Positions 51,024-64,000 are shown, counted from the stretch's first letter. The stretch is DNA of 64,000 bases from Hanleya hanleyi (GCA_036873755.1 JAVTVY010018764.1:1-64000); one strand, 5' to 3'. Translations and numbers: made by a program. Notes: generated by a model not told the origin, from the sequence alone.

Positions 51024-53500
51024 CATATATTACGAAGCTATATTGCCATCATCATTCTTCATTTGGTGATCCTTTTGAAAGTTATATTGGTGAGCTAGGA
51101 TCTTTCTGTGACTTAGTGCAGGGCCTACCAGTATTTAGACAGGTCACCATCGCTATAGAAATTAAGCTTGGTGACCAAAACCCTTCTTGAAACCCATTTT
51201 TATGACCCTCACCATTCCAAGAACTACGTTAGTAGACTCAATCCATGGACTATTGAAGTGGCGACACTAATTTGCTTAGGATTATGTATCCTAATTCCAG
51301 GAACCAGAGTCATATTTGTGACCATACTGCCAACTCACCTTCGTTACAGGAACTGTTGTTATTTGACGGAGTCCTCCTTAAAGCCATATGGGTGAACCAA
51401 TGTCATTCAAGTCACTAATGTTGCTGGCCTTGGTACTCCTGAAAGCCATATAGATAACTATCATCATTCTAGGATCTATTTTGGTGGCCTTGATCCTTCT
51501 GAAAGCCATAGTGATGACCACCATCATTCTAGAAAAGCATCTTTGCAGCCAAACCTTGAAAGCTGTATTGGTGAACCATCATCTTTCTAGAAACTATTCT
51601 TTGTGGACTCAATCCATCTGGACTATTAAAGCGATGACACCAATTTGCTCTAGGAACTATGTTTGGTGGTATCAATCCTTCTGGAAGCCCTATTAGTGAA
51701 CCATCATCATTCCCGGAACCAGAGACCTTCTGAAAGCCATATTGATGACCATCATCATTCAGGGAAGTATTTTGTAAACACAATCCTTCTAAGCGCCGTG
51801 TTTTTAGGAACCGCAATTCCTCATGGTGATAATGACAACCATGATCCATCTAAACAGTATTTAGGTGGCCTTGATCTTCCCGGAAGCCATCGTTTTGCGA
51901 GCCATGTTGTCGATTATTATTCGTCATGGAAGTCGTATTGGTGAACCATCATCATTCTAGGAACTATTTTAGTGGTCTCAATCCATCCGAAAGCCAAACA
52001 GACAACCATCATCACAATGGGAAGTAGTTTTGCGGACAGAGCTTCCAATACCCATATTGGTGACCATCATTTCAGAAAGTATCTAGTGTCCTTAATCCTT
52101 ATATAAGTCGCACTGATGCCCATCGCCATTGAAGAAAGTATTTTGGTGAAAAACTCCTTCCAATAAATCTATTAGTGACCATCATATCAGAAATTAAATA
52201 TCTGGTGTCCTCAATCCCTCTGAAAGTCACAATGATGATCCTCATCATTGTAGAAAGTATTTTGGTGGATAGAGTCCTTCCAACAATCATATTGGTGACC
52301 ATCATTCCAGGAATTATTTGGTGACCATCATTCCAGGAATTATTTGGTGACCATCATTCCAGGAATTATTTGGTGACCATCATTCCAGGAATTGATGAGT
52401 GAATTATTTGGTGACCATCATTCCAGGAATTATTTGGTGATCATCATTCCAGGAATTATTTGGTGACCATCATTCCAGGAATTGTTTGGTGACCATCATT
52501 CCAGGTGACCATCATTCCGGGGTATTTGGTGACCATCATTCAGGGGTATTTGGTGACCATCATTCCAGGAATTATTTGTGACCCATGACCCATCATTCCA
52601 GGATTATTTGGTGACCATCATTCCAGGAATTATTTGGTGACCATCATTCCAGGAATTATTTGGTGACCATCATTCCAGGAATTATTTGGTGACCATCATT
52701 CCAGGAATTATTTGGTGACCATCATTCCAGGAATTATTTGGTGACCATCATTCCAGGAATTATTTGGTGACCATCATTCCAGGAATTATTTGGTGATCAT
52801 CATTCCAGGAATTATTTGGTGACCATCATTCCAGGAATTATTTGGTGACCATCATTCCAGGAATTATTTGGTGACCATCATTCCAGGAATTATTTGGTGA
52901 CCATCATTCCAGGAATTATTTGGTGACCATCATTCCAGGAATTATTTGGTGACCATCATTCCAGGAATTATTTGGTGACCATCATTCCAGAAATTATTTG
53001 GTGATCATCATTCCAGGAATTATTTGGTGACCATCATTCCAGGAATTATTTGGTGTCCTCAATCCTTATGAAAGTCACACTGATGCCCATTGTCATGCCA
53101 GAAAGTATTTTTGTGGTCTTGCTCCTTCTGGGAACCATACTGGCAAATCATCTTCACTCTAAAAACTGTTCTTAGTGGCCTCAGTCCTCTTAAAGGCCAG
53201 TCTAAGGAAATAACATGTCATTCATTCATTGTGGGTGGAACTATTCTCAGTGGGAAGAGTCCTAAAAGCTCTGTTGATGACCATCACAATGCTAGGAACT
53301 ACATGTATTTCGGAGGCCTCATCCCTTTTTGAAGCCATCTTCCTTCTGCAATCTCACTTGTGCAACAAACATCCTGGGGGAATGGTACCCATTTCTGCAA
53401 TCTTACTTGTGCAACAAACATGCTGGGGGAATGGTACCCATACTCTGACCATCATTCTTGGAGGAACAATAACTTATTCTGAGAGAAACATAGTGGCGAT
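51024..53500. repeat. Second block of the diverged 61-bp minisatellite family
   Basis: The same vocabulary as at 27.2-33.1 kb: ACCATCATCATTCTAGGA, TCAATCCTTCTGAAAGCC, ATATTGGTGAACC. The block probably continues the minisatellite that Polinton copy 2 and the Penelope element interrupted. Confidence 0.75.
52293..53054 (+). repeat. 26-bp tandem array, about 28 units
   Basis: The unit is TGGTGACCATCATTCCAGG plus AATTATT, mostly exact, with a few shortened units around 52495-52600. It appears to be a local amplification of the minisatellite word GACCATCATTCCAGGAA. Contiguous units have no spacers, so this is not a CRISPR array. Confidence 0.93.
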
Positions 53501-55490
53501 GTAGACCTTTATTTTTTCTTCAGAAAAATAAATTCCTGAAAATATGTTATGAAGCTCTTAACGAGTTAGGGCAAATTTGCTTCTCAGTTTGTGCTCCTAT
53601 CCTTAACGAGTGTTTTTGGACACCTTGAGGAAAACACTTGGATATTTAAGTATAATGTATGCAAAAAAAAAACAAAAAAAACAACAAATTTTATATTCTG
53701 GAATGATGAATTTGTTAGCAGATAGCTTCGGTTCAAAAGTAGCTTTGAAAATTATGTCACGAGACCTCATCTCCTCATGAGTCAATGGCTCTATGAGTGG
53801 GTATGCACTCCTCTCTTGATAAAGGAAATATGATTCAGGATAGAACATGATGTGGCACCTATTGACCTTCTTTGTATATTTGCTTCTTCTCATCTGTTGA
53901 TCACGTGACCTCTGGGTGAGTTCCGGTCATTTCCCATCATGAGACTTGCATGGAGTCAAATAGTTTCATTAATAGCGTCTGTTCCATGAGTGAAAAATAT
54001 ACAAGTTGTCTCCCCTGAAAGGTACTGCACGTCTGAATGGGATACACCAGAATCAAGCTGCAAAAATTCATTTAAAAAAAAAATCTTATTGACTCCAATG
54101 TTATTCTTTGTGATCATTGGAACTCCCGCAGGTTACGTCCCATATGACATCGGCCAGAACTCCACCAAAATGTACCATGTGATCTAAACTTGTGCAAGTC
54201 ACGAATGACAACAACAAAATGGTTGAATGAATGAATGAATGATTTTGAAGATGGGGATGAGGTACAAGCATGGACCAATATGTTCTGGTCTGGACAAGAA
54301 TGCAAGACGTCAGAAAAGCAATCAGCAGGTTAGGGCAATTCCGCTCTTTTAAATGGAGGTAAAAAAGGTTGTTTTTGCTCAATAAATCAGTTTACATAAT
54401 GTATTCCTGCAAAATCCTCTTGCGGTGCACACATACATATTGTCATTAAAATGATAGTTAAAAAATAAATTGTCCTCTATCTAATTTGCATAAAATATAT
54501 AGGCCAAATATTTGTCATGCTATTGAAACAACACTGACTGGTTCTTCAAATGTCAAATTAATTTTAGGACAAGGAACAAAGGACAGATCAATGCACCTAA
54601 AATTTGGAGCATTGGTTAAGAAGGAATCAAAGTTATTGAGCAAAAAATCAAAAGTTATTGAGCAGAAACTCCATTTTAGAGAACGGGACCTCCCTAACCT
54701 GATCACATACGGACGTTTTCGTAAATTAGAGTCCCTATATTAAATGCCCATACCGTTCGACAATGAAAGGTCACAATACGTCGACTGTTGTGTTTCTTTT
54801 AATTTTGTAATATTTACCCAGACAGCACTCTTAAATGATATAAGATCGACAACCACGAGACATTCACTATACTTTGTGTGTAGAATGAAGCCTAATATAC
54901 TTCGGTGAAGTTCAGTGGTACGAACACGTGTGGTCGAGGGGAAACCCCGAAGCAAAACCCGGGAAATGTTTGTTGTGTGTTTAGATTTGTCAGGCAATAA
55001 TTCGCAATTGATCAAAGGATAAATAGAGCATTCTTTCTGCTCTTTAACCATTAAATTATGTTCGAATAATTGACTGCAATGATCGGCTGACAATGAAGAG
55101 ATTAGTTTCATCGGACGCCCGGCCAATTTAAAATCACAAAATCGCAGTATATCCTTGTATTAGTACATACCGGACAAGGGCATATTCTGTCACTTAGACA
55201 TTCTGATATTTTCTTTATTTACTCTTCGGGACATGGTTGAACTCTTTCAGAATTTTTTTCACGGCCGAGAAGACTAGGCACAACTATCTCAGTGACGCCA
55301 ATGATGTTTACGTGAAAATATATAACGATCTAATGAAGAAACACAGATTACGTCATTTTCAGATTGAGAATCAAACCTAATAATTTCTTGATTGCTCTTC
55401 ATAGGGAAATATTGTGGAAGGGCTTTTCAAACTGTTTATGTCAATGAAAGGAACAGCAAATTAAGCAAGCGCCCGACACTATCTGAAGAC
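53501..55490. other. No gene recognised
   Basis: Open frames reach 128 codons (55126-54740, minus) but show no family signature. The sequence is AT-rich. It may be older unannotated repeat or host non-coding DNA. Confidence 0.4.
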
Positions 55491-55530
55491 CCATATCAGG
55501 GCCAACTCGACTGAGACCCATATTAGTTCG

Positions 55531-58372
55531 TGAGCTACTTGCACCTTGCACCCCCCCACTACAGACCGAAACTATGTTTTTTATGTGCTTTAGGACATGT
55601 CAAATAAGAAACAATTTGTTAACAGTCGATAAACTGGGACTCACTACCGTTTTAATCACTTTGAAATTACTCCTGTGTTAATAAGTACAATTTTTGTGAC
55701 AATAGGGGGTAGGGTTACAAGAATAGTCTTATCTTCCATAATTATTATCCAATCTTTATAATGTTGGCCACATATTATTCAGCATTGATTGCTGCATCGA
55801 ATATTTACAAGATAATACCACTATTTGTTGGGTATGACGTCACACAGGGACCATACATACAAAAGTAGGAGTAGTAGCGAAAGCGGGCGTTTTGGGGTGC
55901 GTGAGGGTGTGCTTGAGCGATTGAGGGACCATTCTTGTTTCGAATGCGTCGTGTGAGGTGTCAAAGTGAAGCCCTCGGTATGTAGACCACGGGTTGAGGG
56001 ATCTCCACATGATCTGTGACGTCATTGGTGACGTCATCAGTAGGAGTAGTAGACAAAGTAGGCATTTTGCGGGTACGAAGGAAGGTTTTTGGGGTAGAGA
56101 TGGACCATCCGTGGTCTAAATGGACCGTGTGGGGTGTCATCTTGTAACTCTCTGCACGTAGATGACGAATAGTATGGTTTTTGTTGGAAGTCGCATCGTG
56201 CTACTCATGCGCAGTGGAGCAGTAGCAACAAAAGATGTCATTTTGGGCGTGGGCAATGACATGTTTCGGCAATCAAGGGACCCATGTTTGGTCCAAACGG
56301 ACATGTTGGGGTATCCTAGTGAAGCTTTCGTGGGATAGTCAGACAGGTTTGTTTTTCATTGGAATTCAGGCCGATCTGCGCATGCGCAGTTGGCGTGTAG
56401 TAAGTAAAGTGGTCATTCTGGAGGTGCGCAGGGGTATATCTGAGAGATTGCGGTCCTATAACTCATCCAAAGATGGAGTATAGGGTGTCATCGTGAAGCT
56501 CTCGTGGTGTAGATCACGACTTGAGGGATTTCCATGTCATCTGTGTCGTCATCAGTACGAGTGGTAACGAAAGCGGCCATTTTAGGGGTGCGTAGTGGTG
56601 TGTTTGTGTGACTGAGGGACCATTCTTGGTCCGAATGGGACGTGTGGGGTATCATATCGAAGCTTTCGTGGAACAGTGTCCGACTGGTCCGGTGTGTCAT
56701 AGAAGTAGGGGATATGGCTAGCATGCGCAGACAGCAAATAGTGGAAAAGGGGCACTGGAATGGAATTTTAGCCTTGAGGTGAACCATCCGTGGTCTGAAT
56801 GGGTCGTATGGGGTTTCGTGGTGAAGGGCTCGTAGGGTAGCGTCGGATTGGACTGGTGTGTAGCCTAGTATCATCGTTCTGCAAATGTGCAGTCTGACTG
56901 AAGTATTGAGCTCTTATCCAATCAGAAGCCGCCATTTGAGAAACTACAGAGCTCGGAGCTGTGGGATGGGTCGGTTGAGAACTTGGAGCTCGGAGCTCTT
57001 GGAGTCAGAGCTTGGAGGTCTTGGAGACAGAAATTGATGTCAACGCAGGCATGCGCACGTAACTGTGGTACGCCCTGTACACTATAGCCCGTAGTGCATA
57101 TGGTACACCAGGATGCATTCGATGATACCAGTCCAATCCGACGCTACCCCACGAGCCCTTCACTACGAAATCCCACACAAACCATTCGGACCACGAATGG
57201 TCCACCTAGAACCTAAAATCCCATTCAAGTGCCCCCTTTTCCATTATTTGCTGTCTGCGCATGCTAGCCATATCCCCTACTTCTATGACACACCGGACCA
57301 GTCGGACGCTGTTCCGCGAAAGCTTCGATATGATACCCCACACGTCCCAAGAATGGTCCCTCAGTCTCTCACACCACTACTCACCCCTGAAATGGCTATG
57401 TGAGCTTCAAGATGACACTCTACACTCCATCTTTGGATGAGATATAGGACATCAATCTCTCAGATATACCCCTGCGCACCTCCAGAATGACCACTTTACT
57501 TACTATATCCCAACTGCGCATGCGCAGATTGGCCTGAATTCCAATGAAAACACGCCTATCTGACTATCCCACGAAAGCTTCACTAGGATACCCCAACCTG
57601 TCCGTTTGGACCAAACATGGGTCCCTTGATTGCCGAAACATGTCATTGCCCACGCCCAAAATGACATCTTTTGTTGCTACTGCTCAACTGCGCATGAGTA
57701 GCACGATGCGACTTCCAACAAAAACCATACCATTCGTCATCTACATGTAGAGAGTTACAAGATGACACCCCACACGGTCCATTTAGACCACGGATGGTCC
57801 ATCTCTACCCCAAAAACCTTCTTTCAAACCCTCAAAATGCCTACTTTGTCTACTACTCCTACTGATGACGTCACCAATGAGGTCACAGATCATGTGGAGA
57901 TCCCTCAAGCCGTGGTCTACAGACCGTGGGCTTCACTTTGACACCTCACACGACGCATTCGAACCAAGAATGGTCCCTCAAGCACACCCTCACGCACCCC
58001 AAAACGCCCGCTTTCGCTACTACTCCTACTTTTGTATGTATGGTCCCTGTGTGACGTCATACCCAACAAATAGTGAGATTATCTTGTAAATATCTGATGC
58101 AGCAATCAATGCTGAATAATATGTGGCCAACATTATAAAGATTGGATAATAATTATGGAAGATAAGACTATTCTTGTAACCCTACCCCCTATTGTCACAA
58201 AAATCGTACTTATTAACACAGGAGTAATTTCAAAGTGGTTAAAAGGGTAGTGAGTCCCAGTTTATCGACTGTTAACAAATTGTTTCTTATTTGACATGTC
58301 CTAAAGCACATAAAAAACATAGTTTCGGTCTGTAGTGGGGTTGGGGGGGGCAAGGTAAGCCCTAGTAGCTCA
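55531..58372. mobile_element. 2.8-kb palindromic element with arms of about 1.3 kb built of TIR-like modules
   Basis: The left arm (55531-56861) is the complement of the right arm (57124-58372), around a spacer of about 262 bp. The outer 300 bp contain AACAATTTGTTAACAGTCGA and GACAATAGGGGGTAGGGTTA; the inner part repeats modules of roughly 160 bp with GCGCATGCGCAG cores, GAATGGTCC/GGACCATTC and AAAATGCC/GGCATTTT strings. The left arm has an extra module of about 130 bp near 56500-56640. There are no genes. A related 24-bp word (starting TATCAGGGCCAACTCG) flanks both sides in the same orientation. Confidence 0.8.
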
Positions 58373-59154
58373 CGCTCTATATCAGGGCCAACTCGTCTGA
58401 GACGATATACACACAGGCCCCAGTGTCTGGACAGTAGAATTTAATTTTTTTTAAGTCATCCTATAATACAGAGAGGAAAAGGTATTGCACGCGCCATATT
58501 GGATTTGCCCGCCAAATACGAAAAAACAAAGTAAAGTTTTCACATTAAAAACTGTTTAACTGACCGTGTTACTGGTGTCCACTCAATTTTGAAACCTTTG
58601 TTATGCCATCTAACCCTACGGGAAATCTCAGATCGCCGTTTTATTGGTATAAATCCATCTCTGAAAACAGTAAACTTACGGCTTCTGTCAGCCGCTCTCT
58701 GCCTCCACTGGGACGTAAATTGCTGTCTACGTCATCGCTTTCGGCATTCTCAAAGAGAGCCGTGTCTACCCGCGGGAAAACTGGTGACATTTTTGAATCT
58801 CCAATTTCAACGCGAGGCAGCATGACATCACTCGCTCGCGGGTAGACACGCAAAATGGTACATCTTCAGAAAATTTATGACTTAACCTGAAGATCACAAG
58901 ATCATTGTTTAGCATCATCAGATAAACAAGAATAGTGCGATCAGACAACATGCAGGCGAAAGTACGGTATAATTGACGTAATTCGTTGTTTTCCGCGTTT
59001 CAATGGTTGATCTTCAATGCAGAATCTAGGTCAACTAACTTTATGTCTGCTGCTTCAAACGAGTAGGCCATAAAGTTCAACGTTCAGTTTTATTTTTTTA
59101 ACAACAAAACTTGCATAATGATAGCAACAAAAGTACATATCATATTCAAATCAA

Positions 59155-59710
59155 TTTCAATTCAATTTATTGTATAAAACGCCCACATAGAGGCCGTATA
59201 CAACACTTACAGATACATGAATTACACAAGGGGATATACCAATAATATGTAGTTGAAAGAAGCATAAAAGAATATATATATATATTTCATATCATATTAT
59301 AGACTAGATTTTACTGGATAAATCAACATACTATACAACGCCACATGTGGTATGTTATGACAGAAAGACATGTTGTGACAAATTGTTCTGCCTGGTCACA
59401 AAACAATTGTAAACAAAAGTGCACACCCTCTTAGCTAACATAATAGGAGGATTCATGCATAGATCAAAAACAGAATAATCCCAACTGAGAATATTAAGAT
59501 GTAGTTGTAGAGACTGGCGGAGATGTGCATATAGAGGACAGCGGAGAATGAAATGTTCTTCATCTTCCACTTCATCCATATTACATTGTTGGCATATCCT
59601 ATCACTAACCGGAACATTACTGGGTACTGAGTCGTAGATGAGTTAGTGCTTTTCGCTGATGTTTTTGATTTGTACATGTCAGACATGAGCAGTGTGACTA
59701 ACGTCACAGG
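59155..59710 (-). pseudogene. Non-LTR retrotransposon C-terminal fragment
   Basis: VEDEEHFILRCPLYAHLRQS (59579 downward), with CQQC coded just upstream in another frame, is the CCHC-type zinc motif typical of the C-terminus of CR1/Jockey-like reverse transcriptases. The 3-prime side ends in short repeats (AAATTGAATTG), the expected tail. Frameshifted and truncated. Confidence 0.65.
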
Positions 59711-59938
59711 ACCTACGAAGTAGAGTAGGCATTAGGACTCGATCGTATTTTCATTGAGATATGATGTGACCCTCCCCTACGGTACGTTTCATCATAATAT
59801 GGTACATGTACAACCTTCCATAACAGCCACAGGTTCTCTTTATAACATGCCTTTTGTGAGATTGAGCAAGATTATATTCTGGGGATGTGTTCGTGCCACA
59901 AAAAATGAAAGTATATTGGTGAATGTTCTGGTCATTTA

Positions 59939-60989
59939 GTGATCCGGCCCTGGTACATCGCCAAAGAAGACCTTCAGCAGAAAGCTAGTAAGGCTTTGTT
60001 CAAAATACATAGAGCACTATCTGGAACCAATCCACCACCAAATATATATAACCAACTTTTCGAAACACTGATTAAACCTATTGCACTATACAATTCAGAA
60101 ATATGGAGTTCGGAACTCTACGGAAATCTAAAAAATCGTGACATAAACTCATTTACGGAAGTTTGTGAAACAGAACCATTTGAACGACTACATAACAAGT
60201 TTTGCAAAATGAACTTGCAAGTTAGTAAAAACTCTGTCAACATCGCATGTAAAGCAGAATTAGGTCGCTTCCCCATTATAGTAGATATAAACGACATTGT
60301 CGTAAAGTATGCTCATTATTTAGATAACATACCAGCAGACAGACCCCTTTTACACGACGCATTTCAATGTAGTAAATCATTATACGATATAAACATTGGT
60401 TGGCATAACTATGCCTATAATGTCTTAAACAAAAGCGATATCTGTAATATCTCTAACCTCCAGTAAAAAATACTTTCAGGACGTAAAGGAACAATTTAAA
60501 AGAAATTATGTTACATACTTCAATGAAAAGTTAAAAACATCAGAAAAACTGTTATACTACAAACACTTAAAGGGTGCTAGTGATTATAGAATGGCTGATT
60601 ATCTGCTTATGCTGAACAACTCGCATTATAGACAGGCAGTGTGCAAATTGAGAATTTATGCACATCGTTTGGAAATTGAGACTGGTCGATATAGAAATAA
60701 AAATAACTATATAGACAGAAGCGACAGAATCTGTAGATTATGTAACATATCAGCGGAAGATGAATTTCATTTTATCATGAAATGCCCTAAACTAAAACGT
60801 CACCGAAGCCTCTTATTGGAGAAACTGATACAGGCACACCCCGAAACGACCTTCATGACAGAACTAGCGCAATTTTTGTTGATACTCGATTGCCCGAGTG
60901 CGATTGCACCACTCGTTGGACAGTTTTTGTACGAGATGTTGGAAGAGCGTCGACATCTCTTATCCACCTCACCCACTGCCACACTATAA
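59939..60989 (+). pseudogene. Non-LTR retrotransposon C-terminal half
   Basis: The first frame (to 60466) covers the thumb region: KASKALFKIHRALSGTNPPP, then LIKPIALYNSEIWSSELYG. After a frame change near 60464 the second frame (to 60989) has YRMADYLLMLNNSHYRQAVC and the CCHC motif RICRLCNISAEDEFHFIMKC. The catalytic YADD part is missing, so this is a 5-prime-truncated copy in the opposite orientation to the neighbour at 59155-59710. Confidence 0.75.
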
Positions 60990-61633
60990 CATATTATTGT
61001 TCAATATTGTTATAATTCATTGACTCGTTTGTATTTCATGTGCTCATACGTGAAATAAAATATCAGTAGTACATCAAGCAGTTGAATAGACTCGGAGTTA
61101 AACGTCTATAAATAGTTCGCTCAGCTGTGTTGAGGTCGCTGTCCTCAGATCTGCGGTTGAATCCAACAGCGAGAGAGCACCAGGCATGCCAGGGCTGTTC
61201 CCAAATTCCATGGTGTCATGTTTCCCTCGCTTAAATGATCGGACTTTTCTCCGTATGATCTATAACAATATACTGAAGTGTTAATTATAAATCTAATTTT
61301 AATCAGAATTATTTCAGATCAGAACTTGCTGGTAACAATGCCCTAATGCTCGTTCATGCCAAAAATCAAGGTTCTAATGTCAACGGTTCTCCTTATTTTG
61401 CCGACGAAAGGATTCGGATGGACTGCCTGACTGACTCACTCATTACCGGACAATTTGCGATCTGTAGCCTACTTCGTAGGAATAAGGAGACAGCTCAATT
61501 GTATTTTTAAATTTACCAGAGGTACGGAGCTTGCGATCAGAATCATAGGGCGTGTGAACAGTACTATGTAGTGAATGAAGAACAGAAATGCTGCAACTGC
61601 CTTGCCCTGATCAAGTACATGTCACGCTAAGAA
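60990..61633. other. No gene recognised
   Basis: No open frame or repeat worth calling. It probably contains the 3-prime end of the non-LTR fragment and the interior of the inverted-repeat pair. Confidence 0.4.
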
Positions 61634-62061
61634 CCTGGGAGAGGTCATAAATTTTCGGAAGATGTACCGTCTTGCGGTAGACACGGCTCTCTTTGAGAAT
61701 GCCGAAAGCGATGACGTAGACAGCAATTTACGTCCCAGTGGAGGCAGAGAGCGGCTCACAGAAGCCGTAAGTTTACTGTTTTCAGAGATGGATTTATACC
61801 AATAAAACGGCCATCTGAGATTTCCCGTAGGGTTAGATGACATAACAAAGGTTTCAAAATTGAGTGGACACCAGTAACACAGTCAGTTAAACAGTTTTTA
61901 ATGTGAAAACTTTACTTTGTTTTTTCGTATTTGGCGGGCAAATCCAATATGGCGCGTGCAATACCTTTTCCTCTCTGTATTATAGGATGACTTAAAAAAA
62001 ATTAAATTATTTAAATTATACTGAATTTAAATTCTACTGTCCAGACACTGGGGCCTGTGGA

Positions 62062-63330
62062 TATACAATCTTCCCAGCTCATCCCGCCATGAATAGCGGC
62101 TAAACGAAAGACATGAATTGCTTGCCCATTCTAACAATTCACTGTATCGCTTCGATCCTTTATTAACAAATGAGGTGGGGTCTGTTGACATGGAAGAATG
62201 AAAGTTTCAACATGCCACGTGTTGGTTGTACATTTTCCCGCCATACGGAGTTGCAATAACATCACGTGATCAATACTTGCATACCATGGCACGTGGGCCA
62301 AACTTTCGCTTGTACACGGTTCCCGCTTCATAATATATTCAGCCAACACAACCTCAATATATTATGCCTTCGTAACAGTGAGATCAAGACTCTCATGAAA
62401 AAAAAAAAAATGAAAAAAATTGGTTCAATCTGTTTCAGATGTAAATGTATTCTGGAATATTTCTGACGAAAGACAGATCGATAGAGGATGATGACGAAAC
62501 AGCCAAATGTACAACCATGTTTTTATCTAATATTACCTCATGGGTTCAGCAAAATTAATTCACATTTCAGACAGTATAATTTAGAGAATAAGTAGACAGA
62601 AAACCTATTAGTTTATTCCATCTTTTTATTTTTTTAACTTTTAATCTCAACCCACTATTCCGACCTCCGCTTCAGTTGCTATCAAACCTATTAGTCCGGG
62701 ATGTTAGGGCATAAAAGGGACTGTTTGGTTCAGATTCTTCCAAAAGCACAAAATTTGACCCACATGTCGCCCATACAATACCTTTTCGATTTTTGACGGG
62801 CGCCAGGGTAGTCGCCCCCTGGGGCCGCCATATTGGCGAAATTTAATATGGCCGCCAGTCGGGTTAGATTTAAAAATACAAAAGGACTACAATCATGAAT
62901 AATGCAACTTTTTAGTGGTTTTCGGTATCGGGGAATCTGATTCTGATCTTATTTCAACGATTTGAGGTCAAGATCACCCTAAAGGTCATTTTGGGGTCAA
63001 ATTCGTCATTTTTAGTGGTTTTTAGTTGAGATATACAAACTACCTCATTTTATCGATTTTCGGGGTTGAGTAACCCGAATCTGGCCTTATTTTGACGATT
63101 TGAAGCAATATTGCATGTGGGGTTCACGATAGAGGTCACCCGAACCAGAGATCAACCAGAGGTCAATTATAGGAAACACCAAAAGGGCTCGAATCACAAA
63201 TAATACCATAGGGCTTTGTGGCCTCGGAGAATTAGATTCTGACCTAATTTTGACGATTTGAGGTCATGGTCACCTCATTTGGGAATTAAAGGTGAAAGAT
63301 CAACAGTTGCTACTAAAAGCAATCGAAACA
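62062..63330. other. No gene; dispersed-repeat-like sequence
   Basis: Words such as TTTTGACGATTTGAGGTCA recur (62950-63270) with intervals near 120-150 bp, and GGCCGCCATATTGGCG with its near complement around 62822-62860. It looks like old repeat sequence. Confidence 0.4.
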
Positions 63331-63539
63331 AGATTATTCAGGAATGTTATTAAAATACTTCGGAGAGGACATCTGCTGACAAAATGCTATAACTATGCCG
63401 CTATGTGCATTTAAATGTTCAAAATACAACACAAAAATCGCTTTAGCAACACTATACCAATGATTACTTTTACTACCTATGCCTTCTGGCTTGCGCTCTA
63501 TGATGCCAGCAATAAGTAATACTTTGTCATCCCCGAACG

Positions 63540-64000
63540 CACCCGCCTTCGCATTTGCAGAGGGTCGTGTATCGGACATCGGCACAGTTGCATTTGTACC
63601 TTCCCATGCATGCCTTGAGTCAGCCGCAGTGCATGAGAATGGCATATGCCATAGAAGTGTCGCTGAGAGTGGTCCATAGCGGTTGCCATGTACTGGTGCA
63701 ATCTTTGTGCCAGCTCCACTCACTGAAGTCAGGGATTTCCTGCTGGAGTGAAGTGACCTGACTCCAGTAGAAACTCGCTTGCAGTAGTGCTCGCTTCACA
63801 TGCTGCAACAGCGCGGCTTGGGAGGTGGGATGTTTTCCAGCGATCTGGTTGCAGTGGTGAAGAGGTGATGCTTGGCCTCATTGACACCGGCTGCACCACA
63901 TCCCTTGCTGTACATTAGTACGATGAAGCGTTCTATAAGCTCCATATGCACGGACTCGAGAGTGTCAGGATCGTGCGTGAGAGCAACTAGTGTGTCGGTG
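63540..64000 (-). pseudogene. Broken repeat-family protein fragment, runs off the window
   Basis: On the minus strand from the window edge: LIERFIVLMYSKGCGAAGVN, then TRSLENIPPPK, then in a shifted frame LLQHVKRALLQASFYWSQ, WQPLWTTLSDTSMAYAILM, and in a third frame a Cys-rich end (CMGRYKCNCADVRYTTLCKC). The order of an 'LERFVVLMYD...RSLENIPPT...LLQHVKRA...W.PLWTTLP...CGCKKGC...CKC' pattern is one I know from a multicopy protein of marine invertebrate genomes, probably a mobile element; its function is unknown to me. At least two frame breaks. Confidence 0.55.

Larger units (their letters stand above)
58411..62061. mobile_element. Inverted-repeat pair enclosing retrotransposon fragments
   Basis: 58411-58888 and 61634-62061 are reverse complements (shared CCCCAGTGTCTGGACAGTAG, TGCACGCGCCATATTGGATT-like and GTAAACTTACGGCTTCTGTC). 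The left arm has about 75 bp extra. Both arms keep an open frame (NPTGNLRSPFYWYKSISEN-like), but as it occurs in an inverted terminal repeat I do not count it as a gene. The roughly 2.7-kb interior holds two non-LTR fragments in opposite orientation. Confidence 0.6.

Noticed and set aside
52293..53054. Regular 26-bp repeats suggesting a CRISPR array
   Set aside because: The repeats are contiguous with no unique spacers, lie in a eukaryotic repeat block, and no cas-like gene is present. It is a minisatellite.
54740..55126. 128-codon frame, minus strand
   Set aside because: No family signature and no supporting context; it may be chance in AT-rich DNA.
58589..58845. 78-80 codon frames conserved in both arms of the inverted repeat
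   Set aside because: Conservation follows from the arms being copies of each other. There is no codon-level evidence or domain.

Overview
The window looks like transposon-dense nuclear DNA of a marine invertebrate. I found no convincing host gene. The elements are of eukaryotic kinds: Polinton/Maverick, Penelope-like and CR1/L2-like or Jockey-like retroelements, MITE-like hairpins, and satellite-bearing and Mutator-like elements. A short repeat starting TGAGTGAGTG inside the second Polinton resembles SINE-like sequences I associate with gastropod molluscs, so a mollusc host is my best guess (low to moderate confidence).

The centrepiece is Polinton copy 1, 13938-26507 (12,570 bp). It has terminal inverted repeats of about 1.77 kb, AG/CT termini and a perfect 6-bp target-site duplication, GGCGTT. 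All genes lie on the minus strand. In transcription order they are: a membrane protein fused in frame to a PC4-like protein, a second PC4-like protein, a chromodomain integrase, a Thr-rich membrane protein, the packaging ATPase, a small core-type protein, a Pro-rich protein, penton (minor capsid), a pVI/pX-like basic protein, major capsid and adenovirus-type protease. No B-family DNA polymerase gene fits between the repeats. Six genes have a TATA-like box 35-58 bp before the ATG. The capsid genes instead follow one another with stop and start codons overlapping or 1-2 nt apart. Penton, protease, core and Pro-rich genes each carry one or more breaks.

Polinton copy 2 (about 33105-46340, plus strand, same gene order) is truncated and heavily damaged. 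It keeps one extra conserved gene that copy 1 has lost. It is interrupted by a Penelope fragment, a 308-bp SINE-like insert (8-bp TSD), a 1,083-bp Mutator-like element (9-bp TSD), a roughly 245-bp insert, a 955-bp fold-back element (6-bp TSD) and a 157-bp-satellite element. Copy 1 serves as the empty-site reference for these.

Layout: 0-11 kb holds hairpin MITEs, a broken non-LTR retrotransposon, eight exact copies of a 14-bp dyad motif, and relic Polinton-TIR-like modules. 11.6-13.9 kb is a 157-bp satellite element. 13.9-26.5 kb is Polinton copy 1. 27.2-33.1 kb is a 61-bp minisatellite with a 976-bp higher-order period. 33.1-46.3 kb is Polinton copy 2. 47.5-50.7 kb is a Penelope-like element with an N-terminal GIY-YIG domain. 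51.0-53.5 kb is more minisatellite plus a 26-bp array. 55.5-58.4 kb is a 2.8-kb palindrome built of TIR-like modules. 58.4-62.1 kb is an inverted-repeat pair enclosing non-LTR fragments. The last 450 bp hold a broken repeat-family protein.
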